Below are positions 37,631 to 48,756 of a stretch of 64,000 nt of DNA, one piece after another. A program made the translations under genes and the position numbers. The stretch is from Rhizoctonia solani. Taxonomy: Eukaryota > Basidiomycota > Agaricomycetes > Cantharellales > Ceratobasidiaceae. The DNA lies in the NCBI RefSeq assembly GCF_016906535.1, contig NC_057377.1, forward strand, positions 2,046,001-2,110,000, given 5' to 3'. Each line of letters begins with the position of its first letter. Position 1 is the stretch's first letter. The notes under the pieces were generated by a model. That model was not told where the DNA came from. It made no database searches and saw only the letters and a list, made by a program, of their open reading frames with translations.

Positions 37631-39169
37631 CTACCAAAGCTGCCAGTTGTTTGAACAAAATGCCGGAAAATCCGTATGGGTCATACTTCTAATCTTGACG
37701 GTACCGTTCTGTAGCCATGATCTACATGAAAATAACACTCGAGTCGAAACATAATCATAGTTGTGCTCGGAATCGACATAACCTGTTACGTTGAATGCTT
37801 CAGACGCAAGGACTCTCAGAGCACCCCCTAATATTACCTCCTCAAGAGGATGGCTCGAGAGCATTTGGACAAACGAGTCTTGCCATTCGTGAATATTATG
37901 AATTGATTCAGAATTCAAATAAATCTGGGAGAATTGAGGGAACCCAGTCGCAAGGTCTGCAGGATCCGGATGCTGGGTTAGTGTGGAGCACAACGCAAGG
38001 CTCAAGGAAGTTGTATGTATTTGGACTCTTGTCAGACTGGGCAAGCGGTGAAGCAGCTCATGTAGAGCTCGCGATTCAATATCATTTCCCTCGGTACGAA
38101 TTACTAGAGTAGAGTGCCCATGAGGTTGTATTGCTTGTTCGAGTATATTGCATTGGTTCTGTTTGTCGGAATCAATATTAATCCCAAGCTGGCTTAGCAA
38201 AATACTTGAGAATAACAAGACGGTTTGATAAGAGCCTGGTTTTATACAGCAGAGCACTGTGTGTGTGGCTTCATAAGACATGTCCTCGATATTGAGTGTT
38301 CGCAAATTTGGGAGCAATATTGAGATGTCCGGAATTGGTGTGTGCGAGTTGACGTCATTCACTTCGATTTTGATAAAGTCAAGCCGTTCCAACCGAGATG
38401 CGGTACTCAGTGGCTTCAATGTCTCCATCAAAGCGATACTATTATCGAACATGATATCCTGGAGTCGCAATTCTCGAAGAATACCGAGTGAAGCGTTCGG
38501 AGCGCGAAAAATGACATTTTTAAGTCGAAGCACTTTGACGGATCCCAGGCTGAGCTCGAATAGCGGTAGCTGTGAGTCCATGTTGTGCCCAAATAATACG
38601 TACGAGTCTGGACGCTCCGACATGAAGACTGCAGATGGTTCAAAGCAAAGGGAAAGTTCGGTAATGGCGTCTATGCCAGCGATCTCTATAATCGGATTGA
38701 GAATCTCTTCTAGATTGAAATAGCCCGATGTCCGTAGATTAACGTAATGAATGCGAGGTTTAATCCTGAAGAGCTGTTCCAAAACAGGGGATCCCGCTGG
38801 ACGAAAGAGTCCTAGATCTGCAGCGAGTCGCATATTAGAGCACTCGGCACGTTCAATAGCCAGAGCAGCCGAACGCATGGTAATGAACGTTCGATGACGA
38901 CCGCGGTAGCAAATAATGGGTATGAGGTTCCAGAGAGATGTTTGGGCTAGAACAGCTGCCCTCCAGCCCCTACAAACTCCGGCTATATTATAAAGGCAGA
39001 GACGTGTCTCTTCGATTGCTCGTCGCATAGACAAACCGGCGCTAGAGCCGGTAATGGCCAGCTCGAATATTTTTCCAATTATTTCTATAGGCATTCTGTT
39101 GATAAAGTTGGTAGCTTGGTCGCTTCCATGATCTGGTGATATGAAAGAAGGACCCAGGGGATCATTCAT
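37631..39169 (-). CDS. F-box / LRR-like protein (second copy in window)
   Basis: Single long open frame; the first in-frame ATG is at 39169, giving 512 residues. The frame stays open for a further 76 codons upstream (to about 39397) with coding-like sequence but without ATG, so a short first exon may exist as in the F-box gene at 2862-4618. The F-box core is INRMPIEIIGKIFELAITGS. A leucine-rich region without strict periodicity follows (VKVLRLKNVIFRAPNASLGI, LRELRLQDIMFDNSIALMET, LPNLRTLNIEDMSYEATHTV). Domain order matches the first F-box protein, but similarity outside the F-box and the LRELRLQDI/LTELRLQDM segment is low. Probable SCF adaptor; substrate unknown. Confidence 0.85.
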   Translation of the reverse strand: MNDPLGPSFISPDHGSDQATNFINRMPIEIIGKIFELAITGSSAGLSMRRAIEETRLCLYNIAGVCRGWRAAVLAQTSLWNLIPIICYRGRHRTFITMRSAALAIERAECSNMRLAADLGLFRPAGSPVLEQLFRIKPRIHYVNLRTSGYFNLEEILNPIIEIAGIDAITELSLCFEPSAVFMSERPDSYVLFGHNMDSQLPLFELSLGSVKVLRLKNVIFRAPNASLGILRELRLQDIMFDNSIALMETLKPLSTASRLERLDFIKIEVNDVNSHTPIPDISILLPNLRTLNIEDMSYEATHTVLCCIKPGSYQTVLLFSSILLSQLGINIDSDKQNQCNILEQAIQPHGHSTLVIRTEGNDIESRALHELLHRLPSLTRVQIHTTSLSLALCSTLTQHPDPADLATGFPQFSQIYLNSESIHNIHEWQDSFVQMLSSHPLEEVILGGALRVLASEAFNVTGYVDSEHNYDYVSTRVLFSCRSWLQNGTVKIRSMTHTDFPAFCSNNWQLW

Positions 39170-39397
39170 ACTCTGACATTGGACTTTGTCGTAGCCACTG
39201 ACGAGAGTAAAGGAGTTATGGTTCAATGGGGGCTCGGGGATAGATATCCTTGTGGGAAAATAGGATTGAAGAGGGGCTAAGATCCCGCTTTTGACCCAGG
39301 GATAAATACTCGCACAGTACTGGAGTGTATCGGATACATAAGCTGCATCCTTTGGCTGCAGGTGAATGTCAACGGTGTACGTAGCTGATGGGCGCAA

Positions 39398-40056
39398 GAG
39401 TCAACGTACGGTGGTCATGGCTGAGTGAGTAATGTGCTATGATGGGTTGAACAAGCCCGCGAATATATACCCCATGCCCTACACATGTCTGGGAGGCTGA
39501 AAGATACCTTTCTGAGATCTGGACATCCTAGCTGCGTTGCTGATCAGTGGAATCAATTGGTGCCTTACTCTGTGTCTTCAGCCTCGGGCCGTCTACCAGC
39601 GCTCATATCGGAAGATAACATGAACGCTCCTGAATTTTCTATAAAAACAGACTGGGAGTAGCATTCTCCACATGTACAACAATGGCTTGTGTAAATATTA
39701 CAAATAAGATAATCGCAATATGATGAGGTAAATAATGGTGAACTACGAATGTGAGGAGACTGGCAATGCTATCAGAATGTGCACGTGTGCTGGATGCCAA
39801 GTTAAGTTATGTATACATGAGGTTGCAGCATATAAGAACCAAAAGTGGGTCAAAAAGGTATTCAAAAACATGCATACTGAGTCCCAAATTTCATAGTAGT
39901 CATACCAAGTTAAATTATCGAGCTATTTTGTTCCCAAATTCACCATAGCCAACAGCATATCTGCCTAGCGATGGCCAGGGGGTCATAGTTGTTAGGGTTT
40001 AAAGGCCCCTTAAGGTATCGTCAACTAATTGCTAAACTATTGCATTTAATCCATAC
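39398..40056. other. Intergenic region
   Basis: About 660 bp, AT-rich. It holds the promoter of the second F-box gene. No other feature recognised. Confidence 0.4.
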
Positions 40057-40478
40057 TTACTGATCCAAGTATCCTTTGATATCCTTCCATATTCTGTTAA
40101 TTGTCTCTTTGACCTCTCGCTCAGCTGCGAACTGGGTTTTGCGCGTCATCCATGACCGCAGCCAGCAAGTGGCTGGTCGATTATGCTCTTGGATCATGTT
40201 CGATAAATAGCTTTGCAACTGACCCGTGTCTGACTTGGTTAATTTGTATTGTCGGCTGGTACTACGCGTACGGCTGCCCTGAGCAGCTAGCACGCTCTTT
40301 GAACATGGCACTCGAATATTCACGCTTACTACCTCAGCTGAGTCAATTGAGAGATTGTCGAGAGGTGGTCGTGTCTCTGTTGATGGCTTTCCATCCCTTT
40401 CAAATTTCTAGATGCATAATATGGGCCCATTCGAAGAATTGGAGCGGAGCAGGTGAGTCTTTTGATTAATTGACGTTA

Positions 40479-41066
40479 TTACGCGGTATCTTTATGGCTT
40501 ACCCAAATATATTCCTCATACCATGCCCCTTTCTCACACAAGACACAGAGCATCAGGGTACGTGCGTAGAAACAGGAATCAAACTGGGGCGTGTGGGGCG
40601 CATGCTTAGAGATAACTTGCCATATCTTGAAGACGCGACTGATAGGAAGAAACTGGTGAAAAACAAGCTCAAACAGGCACTCGGATGAATCAGTGCTATT
40701 CTGCTCGGGGCTGTAGGGTTTTAAGATATCCGTTCCGACACTGCTGTGTTCCTGAGAGTTCTTGGAAAATGCCGAGCGAGATACAGGCTGAGCTTCGATT
40801 TGGAACCGTTGTGATTGCACACGTCCCTCAATCATGACATCAAGCTCAAGTACAATATACTCATGCAGAGCCGAGCCAGAACGTATTTGTCGTAGTTGCA
40901 TGGTCCTTACTTCCGGATCTCCGGTCGAGATTGCCTGTTTGATCGAATCCGGGTTTACGTCATGGGACTTCTCCTTGCAACGTGGGGGATTGCCTTGTTT
41001 GGAATCATTGCAGGGAGACAGCTGCCTTCCACCGAACAGCGATTTGTGCAATGGGGCATTCTGCAT
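40479..41066 (-). CDS. Hypothetical protein exon(s), function unknown
   Basis: The longest coding-like frame of a 1.4-kb stretch (about 40057-41424) that carries several overlapping frames on both strands. It reads MQLRQIRSGSALHEYIVLEL, DVMIEGRVQSQRFQIEAQPV, CLFELVFHQFLPISRVFKIW and FYARTLMLCVLCEKGAWYEE. This resembles a lineage-specific family of hypothetical proteins in Rhizoctonia-like fungi (recollection, not verified). It ends at a plausible donor (EEYIWg/gtaagc). A further exon could lie at 40057-40323 and upstream ones near 41137-41424, but I could not join them. It may be a pseudogene. Confidence 0.4.
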   Translation of the reverse strand: MQNAPLHKSLFGGRQLSPCNDSKQGNPPRCKEKSHDVNPDSIKQAISTGDPEVRTMQLRQIRSGSALHEYIVLELDVMIEGRVQSQRFQIEAQPVSRSAFSKNSQEHSSVGTDILKPYSPEQNSTDSSECLFELVFHQFLPISRVFKIWQVISKHAPHTPQFDSCFYARTLMLCVLCEKGAWYEEYIWVSHKDTA

Positions 41067-41424
41067 AATGATGGGGATTGCGCTGAGTATACTGACCCCC
41101 AGAACCTTTCTCCTAATATATGCTGCGTTGGATATATCAAGTCAAACGATTGATGTACTCAAAGAACCCATGCACGTACGTGTGATCGGCAGAAATGATT
41201 TCCTCCCCAGACCGTCTCGTTGGCCGATGGATTGGCGCACGCCATCGGGCACCAGAAGCCACGAGATATGACAAGTGCTCTGTTTCTCTATTTGCCTCAT
41301 GATAACCTGGGTGACCTTGCCAATTCAATTTTCGCAGTCTTTGACCAGCGTCCGCAGGCTGGTGGGAACTGGGGACGAGTGTACGAGGTGGTGGGAAGAG
41401 GTACATATCCGCGTATGCGGGCAC

Positions 41425-43030
41425 GTGCTATATGCATGCGGTATACATGTGGCCAGGGGCACAGACCCCCGGTGCCTTGCCTACTCGAGCACTTATCTTG
41501 CCCACCAATGGATCAACCATCCATGGGCAATATACCTAGTGGGATATTTGGAGACGATGCTCAGACAAACATCTTCATTAGCGCTTTGATTAAACTTGTT
41601 ACAATGAAGTAGTCTGGGTGAGGGCCAGTCCGGCGCCCTTCATGAATTCAATTAACTGGGACCCAAACCTTGGGGCCCAGACGTCTCAACAAGACCGGCG
41701 CTTGTGTTTGGACTTTCAAAACTTGGCGGCGTTCAACGGTACCGGAATGGTCTGATTAAGACGATTACGAGTCGCCTGGTTAAAGATAACGACCGGGAGC
41801 TTATGTGAAGTTTCTCAAATGTGAAGATATGGAAAGCGTCGATGTTTATGTGAGTCGCGCACAACGGAGCGACAGAATAGATTGATCATGTCGAGGTCGT
41901 GCAAAGGGCCACGGTATATACACAAGAGAAAATGCTCGAGTTGTACACTGGGCCAGAGTAATTGCATTGAAAGGCACACGATCGGACGCATACATGACTG
42001 GTGCGCTCATACTGATTCGTATATGCTCGTACATTTCATATAATTTTGTTTACACATATAAATAAATGCGCCCAGGGGTAGGCGATGCAGAATTCACAGC
42101 GCTTGGGCAGCCTTCTGAATACGTTGGTGGGTATGCCAGACGAGGAATGTACCATTGATGAGCCATCAGGATGGATGATTAGTGGCAAGGTGTGATGTGA
42201 CAAAACAGATTGTTAACGAGAGCTTATCATCAAGGAGGCTTGTATCTGAAACGTAGTGCATTAACATAACCCGGTAGTGTACATGTAGAAATGGTAGGAC
42301 AAGATGCACAGAACCGACTCGAGTGATAGACTGAGCAAACCGGAAAGTGGAATTCGTTCATAGATGCGACGCGTAGGAACCAGGTTCTGGAAGCGGCTAG
42401 GCCGAGACCAATGGGAGAGCTGCGGAGGTTCGCACTCCGCAAATGGCCATAAAGGGAAATACAAGACACAGTATCGAATAGGCGCAAAATGTGCAGCATG
42501 CAGCGTCCTGGAATAGCAGAGAGGCGAGGGCGGCAGTGGATAGACAGGTCATAAAGGTAGTGGCGCGAAAGCGAAGCGAGGTGCGGACGCACGAGATCCG
42601 TGGGAGCGATAAAGAGCAGGCGGGAGAAACTCAGTTGCCCAGCCTCCAGCGGCGGTGCAAGGGTAAAAGAGGAGGGGAAAGAAGAGGAGAGCAAGAGGAA
42701 GATCCCCCCTCTGAGAGCGAATGAACACCGATCTAGCACTAGCCGATAGTGGACGGGAGACGTCCGGCTCATCCCGGAGCACGAGTTCCGAGACGGACGA
42801 GTGGGAGCCGGTGGTGGAAGGAGCAGAGACAGGACACGCGACGACCAACTGGGACAAGTCACCGCGAATCAACAGCCCCTGGACGCTCAGTCCTCGCGTT
42901 GTGGTGAGTAGAGAGAGTGTGCCTGAAAAGTGGGAGGCGGGACGGAAGCAGATGCTGACATAAGGATTAGTACCACAACCTACGAGCAGGCCGTTCGTTT
43001 TCGAATCTGCTGCTACACCCCGACTCTGAG
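41425..43030. other. Intergenic region
   Basis: 1.6 kb with overlapping frames on both strands, none recognisable. A purine-rich, GC-biased stretch at 42640-42960 probably belongs to the promoter/5' UTR of the FHA-RING gene. Confidence 0.4.
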
Positions 43031-45563
43031 ATGATTACGACGAGTACTGCGCCGCTCCAGGATGCCCGATCGCCGTCGTCGACGCGACAGGCCATACTGG
43101 GATTTATGGGCCGACGGGCACGATCTGCGACGACGGGCACTCCTCCAGCGGTGAACCCCACCAGTCCGTCCCCGCCCCTTGCTTCGCCCAATCTTCCCAC
43201 CGACGCAGCACTTGGCCTGTCTCCAAACCAAAACCAGAGCACAAGCCATCTCCACCTCCACCTGCCCTCTCTGCACCGCCACTCGCCTGCGACAGACGAT
43301 GCTCCCAGCACTGCTGCACGCCTTGGCGGCATCTTGCGACGACGACGCAGCAACGGCGGTGATCTCTCTCCTCTCGAAACCCCTGCTCCCACCACTCCTG
43401 CTGCTGCTGCCCAACCGGCGATCTCTTCCTCTCGCACCCACACCGACTCTGCCAGCAACACCCCACGCGAGGCCACGGCTGGTAAGCTCCCATGAACGGA
43501 TGTATTTCATGACTTTTGCTTAATTACACACTAGCTGGCACCGGTCCTTCCCACCGCCTGCGATTGGTCCCCCACCTTGATCCCCAGGCACGCACCCTCC
43601 ACTTTGAACCCATCGTGCGCGAGGTCAAGGCAGGCGGTCCCGTCCTCCGCATTGGCCGTTTCACAGAGCGAGTCGTAACTGGTAATTCTCATTTTCATTA
43701 TGCCGATCGCGTGTTCATCCCTCGTGGCAGCGTCTAGGCAACCCGACTCGACCAAGATCGCCTTCAAATCTAAAGTTGTGTCTCGTGCCCATGCCGAGAT
43801 TTGGTGTGCTCCGAGTGGAAAGGTACATACTTGCATTCTTCCCCATGTACCGAATCCTTATTTTACCTAGTTTATGATCCGCGACACTCGTTCCTCATCG
43901 GGCACATTCCTCAATCACACCCGTCTCTCTGCGCCCAACATCGAGTCCCGCCCTACTGAGCTCCATGATGGTGACATTGTCCAGCTCGGCGTTGATTACC
44001 AGGGAGGCGCTGAGGAAATCTATCGATGCGTCAAAATCCGCGTCGAAGTCGGTCGCGAATGGCAGCGCGAGGCCAATGAATTCAAGTCGGTTCATTTCGT
44101 TATTTTCTCATTCCTGAGCTCATTCTACGTCACCTCCACTTTTTTTCATCTGCTTGTGTACTTTTCGACATGACGTCACCTTTTCAATAGCACCGGCGCA
44201 CTCAAGCAGCTCCAAACGCTCCAGGGTCGGGGAACAGACAGCGGCAAGGAAAAGGCCAAGGACAAGCCCCGCACCAGCACCCCAAGCGTCATCGCCGGTC
44301 CGAGCAACTCGCGAAAGACGAGCGTGGCTGATTGCTGCATCTGTAAGTACCACTCTTCTCGACGGATCCGGCTCGCGAACTTGATACCCGAGCGCGAAGC
44401 ACTTGGCGCGCTGTCTCAGTCCCGTTCACCACGGACTTGACCTCGATCTCGTTTGTTGATTCTATTCATTTCGCAGGTCTGTTCCCGGTCGGCATCCTGC
44501 AGAGCTTGTTCATTGCCCCCTGCTCCCATTGCTTCCACTACAAGTGCATTCGGCCTTTGCTCATAAAGTACGTCCTTAATTTGCGTTCGGTTCCGGTTAC
44601 TAAAGTCCGATTCCCACCTCTGCCATTTTTGTTCTCACGTCCAGGCACCACCCCGGCTTCTCTTGCCCACTCTGCAGAACATTTGCCGACCTCGAAGAAG
44701 ACGTCGAGCAAGAATACGCCCCGAGTGTCCACGCCCCGAGTGTCCACGCCCCGAGTGTCCACGCCCCGAGTGTTCGAGCCCCCAGCATCTATGCTGCGTC
44801 TGTACATGAAGCCGAGGCTGTCGTCGGCTTGATCGAAGCGGCAGTTGCGGCTAATGCCCCAAGGGAATGTGTCGATGTGTGTGTCGGCACGAGCCCTGAG
44901 CATGGAACCAAAGACTTACCACCTGTGCCCGGCGACGAGGCTTCGGGATCCATGACCAGGCAATCGACGCTGGATACTGGCAGCGATCGACTTCGGCCAG
45001 AAAGTACCCACTCGGGCCCGCCACACAACTCGGATGGCGGATCCACCCCTCGTGGGTCGAGCGAAGATCTGAGGGCTGCTCAGCGGGGATTGTTCGACTC
45101 GACCTTGGTGTCGGACGAGCCAGAGGACGAACTCGTGCGCGTACCGGGCGGGATCATCGTCCCTCGCTCTCCCGATCGTGAACACGACATTTTCAATTCG
45201 TATGTCTTGGTTTTCGCCGGTCGTGCTCGGCAAAAATACTGAGAATTTCCTAGCGCCACCCCCTTGAACAATCAGTTCCTCACTCTGACCGCGCTCAACG
45301 GCGTCGGATCGGGCCTTCCTTCTATCCCTTCCGTGGGGGACATCCCTGCCCTCCGCCACACCTCGGAATACGAATCCAGCGTCGACTTGGCCACACCTTA
45401 CCGAGCCCAAGACACCGAGTCGGCCAAGCACATTCTCGTCGACGATGAAGAGGATGACAATGACAAAGAGGATGACGACGCGCTCGTGATCGACAGCATG
45501 AAGCGGATGAGCGTCGCGACCGAGACCGAGGCGGGTCCCAGCTCGCAGGTCAAGAAGATCTAG
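43031..45563 (+). CDS. dma1: FHA-RING E3 ubiquitin ligase, Dma1/Dma2-like
   Basis: Exons joined by frame: 43031 to about 43480, then 43535 on, 43730 on, 43872 on and later exons to 45563. The N-terminus is Ser/Pro-rich. The FHA domain spans three exons: GGPVLRIGRFTERV, KVVSRAHAEIW (the SR-x-H phosphothreonine-binding motif), RDTRSSSGTFLNHTRLS and LHDGDIVQLGVDYQGG. A RING-H2 follows, built across two introns: DCCICLFPVG, IAPCSHCFHYKCIRPLL and HHPGFSCPLCRTF, with all eight metal ligands present. The C-terminal 250 residues are acidic and Ser-rich (DDEEDDNDKEDDDALVID). FHA followed by RING is the Dma/CHFR/RNF8 layout; yeast Dma1/2 act in spindle-position and septin control and cell-cycle arrest. 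A tandem APSVH repeat directly follows the RING. The long C-terminal tail is unlike the short yeast proteins. Confidence 0.88.
44718..44777 (+). repeat. 15-bp coding tandem repeat (APSVH x4)
   Basis: Four units of GCCCCGAGTGTCCAC in frame, the last one degenerate (ending TGTTCGA). They encode APSVH, APSVH, APSVH and APSVR just after the RING finger of the Dma1-like gene. The three nearly identical units suggest recent slippage. Confidence 0.9.
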
Positions 45564-46714
45564 TCTCCGGAGCGGTGCTCTCTTATACGGCCTGCGACTC
45601 GCGGGCGCGCGGAGGATGATTCACCCTGCGGTTATTTACGGCCGTGGGGTAAAACTGCATCTGTGAATTCGGGCCGCCGATCCGATATCTGATATGACTC
45701 GTGCGTGCTTTTATCTTTTTGTGTGTTGTTTCTTGATTTTGTTGTCGTATGTGGAATGGACGTTTGCTGTTGGGTTGGTATATACTTGAACTGTAATTGG
45801 TACGGATTTAACGAAGTTGTTATGATTTACGTGAACTTGTGACGTAGTTGAGCATGCAGATGGTGCTTCGTGCGTGATGGATGCCATCAGCACGAGGCTG
45901 ACTATTCTGGAGACGTGGATATTTTTAGCCCAATACTACGAATCCTGATCAAATCGGATCGTGAATGCGCATATATACGTATTCTGTGAGCTGCAACATT
46001 GAACTCTCGGTGAATTTTCTCTTTTATCGTGTGTGTATGAGTCCATGCCACCTTTCAGGGCGGATCGAATTATAGCCGAGTTTACGCTTTCCGGTCGCGG
46101 GGCACACGAATCAAAGCGGGTAAGTATAGGTGCTGTCCGTCTTGCATATGGCCCTTGTTGCGCTGGTTCATTTCTTTCCTAGAGTTGGGCTCATATCACT
46201 TATTGTTTGTGGCGGAGAGCGAGATATGTACGACCCGCAATTTCGAGCGTTTGTTCAAAATTTGGTGTTGCTCGGAGTGCTGGATTAGAACTAAGCAATT
46301 GAGTATTTATCCAGAGGGACTGGCACTGGCAGTCTCCTGAACATCGATAATTTACTCCCTTGCCTTCTACCAGCTGCGTCGTTCTATGGGTGGCTTGGTA
46401 TTTGAATTGGAGTCTATGGACTCCTTCTGGTGGACTGAGCATCTCTTGACAGGATGGCTTCGAACAGATCTGGATCATTCATCCGGGTCCGCTGTGTTTA
46501 GGAAACAAAGCTACGATGAAAATACGCGCCCATATATCATACCATGATTGTAATATATTAAAAGTCATGCTTAATAATCAAACTGAGGGACATCGGCGGG
46601 ACTGAACAACGCCAACGGCGAGGAACTCAATATACAAAGTGCTAAAATCGTTTATCGGGGGCTTGTCAGGTATCCTCAGTCCCCATCAATAGTCATCAAT
46701 GGTATGCGGACTGT
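45564..46714. other. Intergenic region between convergent genes
   Basis: 1.15 kb between two stop codons. AT-rich after 45700; no gene or repeat recognised. Confidence 0.45.
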
Positions 46715-48025
46715 TCAATGTGATGCGAGTTGGGTTTCTCTGGGTAATAGTCCCAGGAACTCTTCCGCTAGGCCAGGTTCATCCCGGCTGATAGAGCTTT
46801 GTTGGTCCGTTAGCCATTGCCCGACCTTGGACTGGAAGGAAACTACCGCTTGGCCGCGGTAGCAATCGTAGGTATGTTTTTCATCAGTCACAGATTGAAG
46901 TTCTTCTGGCGTAGAGGCGGTGCTGGCAGAGTAGGATTCTTGAGCCTCATCGTCTTGTTCATCCTCGTCTTCTCGGTGTACGACAAGCGCAGATTTACTA
47001 CCGTCTACTAATTTTGCACGCCTGATGCGTTGTTTGGTGCACGAATGATCTTTCTCGCTGGATGAGCCTGAATGAGCTGACTGCGAGGAGCGTGTGGATC
47101 GGGGTGGTGGGGCCAAATACGCTGGAGGATCTGGCTTTGTTTGCAACCAGGTCTCATGGATAATGCGACATGCTTGTATACGAGAGCAAAGGTCTGGTTC
47201 AGGTGGAATAGTGTCGTATTGACCGCTATTTGTCTTATCTGCATGGTGTTTTGCGTCCTTCTGGCTAACGTTGCAGATAGCATAGTAAGGATGAATATAG
47301 GAAGTGATGGTTGGTAGCGACTCGTATGGTGAGTAGTGGATAGTAGGTCGAGCACTGCCTTCACGCGTGAGAGTATCTGGGCATGGAACCAATTGCACAA
47401 AGCTGTATTCCCAACCACTTTGTGGAGGATACAACTACTCAGAGTAAATTAACCGAATTGTTGCGGTTGATCACAATACTCCTGACATACCTTGGTGAAC
47501 GCTTGGCAGTTGGGTCCTGCTAGCAATGTTTTGTTCCAGAGCGGGAATAAGAAATTCGAGGGCGGAAGCAAGACCCATTGGTATTTATCAAAGGATCTAT
47601 GCATGTCAGGAGTCACTGATCATCGTGAACGGGGACAATAGCCTGATACAAAGTTTGAGCTTGCACCACATCATATTATCAGCCGCATCTACATCGAGTT
47701 CCTCCCACTTGATCCCCCAGCAGCATGCAAGTATTTTTCTCTAAGCAAAGATTCGGTCAAAATGTCGCTTTGATTCGTTGAAGAGACTGACATAGTGCTG
47801 GCTTGTGCCGCAGCGTAAAATATATGCGCACTCAAGGTTTGACTGTCGGATCACGCAGCAACACCCACCGGGAGACGTATTGGTTACTTTTTCATGGGCA
47901 GACAGTGCAATACTAGAAGCCCGAGAATAGCCTGACACTGAGATGGGTGCGCCATATACATAGGTTGGGTCCCTTTCGGAATCACTGTTGGGTAGAGGCA
48001 CCATAGATGCGTCTGGTGAACTCAT
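46715..48025 (-). CDS. HNH-nuclease-like protein with altered motif
   Basis: Minus-strand multi-exon gene from ATG 48025 (SSPDASMVPLPNSDSERDPT, then YVYGAPISVSGYSRASSIAL). Exons downstream give CCVIRQSNLECAYILRCGTS, CWGIKWEELDVDAADNMM, MHRSFDKYQWVLLPPSNF with LFPLWNKTLLAGPNCQAFTK, and a last exon of 239 codons (to 46715) rich in charged and Ser residues (HREDEDEQDDEAQESYSAST). The order C-x-x-T/R ... ECA(H)I ... WG-x-x-x-x-x-x-x-VD ... N ... LHR-x-FD-x-x-x-W is that of the HNH_2-type proteins expanded in Rhizoctonia-like fungi. Here the usual AHI is AYI, so the first catalytic His appears replaced and the protein may be inactive as a nuclease. Exon boundaries between 47430 and 47800 are approximate. 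Confidence 0.55.
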
Positions 48026-48756
48026 TTAGCAGTAGTTGCCAAAGGAGATTGATGTTGGATGTAGGCAGAAGTCACGAGGTCTATTGCCATTGTAGGGACT
48101 GGTCGTTAGAGCTATTCCGCACCGTGGAGACTTGGGCGCTTATGGCTCAGTGATCAGCTCTGAACTGGCGTCGGGTATTTACTTGTCGTAATTATAAAGG
48201 GGTCAAGGCAAGGCCATTTAACTTGTTTAAAAGCGCTAGTAGTATCTACAAACTCGTGGGCCTGCCCCCAGTTCCGCAAAATTGGCCAAAGACTCTTCTA
48301 TTAGTGGCACGAGCGCCGAAGCTCCAAGACCGCCCGTCCAATCATTTTGGGGTTCGACTGGCCAGCCCACAAGACACCCCGAACAGCGCTCACCAAGGTC
48401 GTGCAACCACTTGATCTTGATATTGACGTGGCTCTTGAAGTACAAGCTAATTTGTCGGCTACCCCTGTTTCTTCTCATTCATTTTTTGTCCATATTCTAC
48501 GTTCTCACTGGTCTCGGTTGCGGGTGTTTGTATTTTATTAGTCGAAGAACTATCGTGACAGAGCACGTGTGTAAGAGGTTTGCCTCGTTCGCATGTAACT
48601 CTCTAAATATGAATTTCTTTTTTTTAAAAATGTAGCACGTGAAGCTCCTATTAGTTCATAACAGAAATGTATAAAAAAGATACAGCACGTGATTTTTACC
48701 TGGGAGAACCCCGGTAGGGGTTATCAGCTGACTTGAAGATCTCGTGGCTCACCACA
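48026..48756. other. Shared promoter region of divergent genes
   Basis: About 730 bp between an HNH-like gene on minus and the ATPase/nuclease gene on plus. It contains CACGTG near 48562 and 48640 and again at about 48685 (gcacgtg three times within about 130 bp), possible bHLH (Cbf1/Pho4-type) sites. No gene seen. Confidence 0.4.

Noticed and set aside
40834..41612. Plus-strand frames overlapping the hypothetical minus-strand gene
   Set aside because: Some stretches look protein-like, but no chain of exons could be joined; the minus-strand frame at 40479-41066 is longer and has a good donor. Left undecided rather than called.
42230..42862. 210-codon minus-strand frame
   Set aside because: Lies in GC/purine-rich sequence upstream of the FHA-RING gene, with no family signal or splice partner; probably a chance frame.
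43013..43510. Three long minus-strand frames opposite the first exon of the Dma1-like gene
   Set aside because: Arg/Gly-rich shadows of the Ser/Pro-rich sense exon; the sense frame joins the FHA domain in phase.
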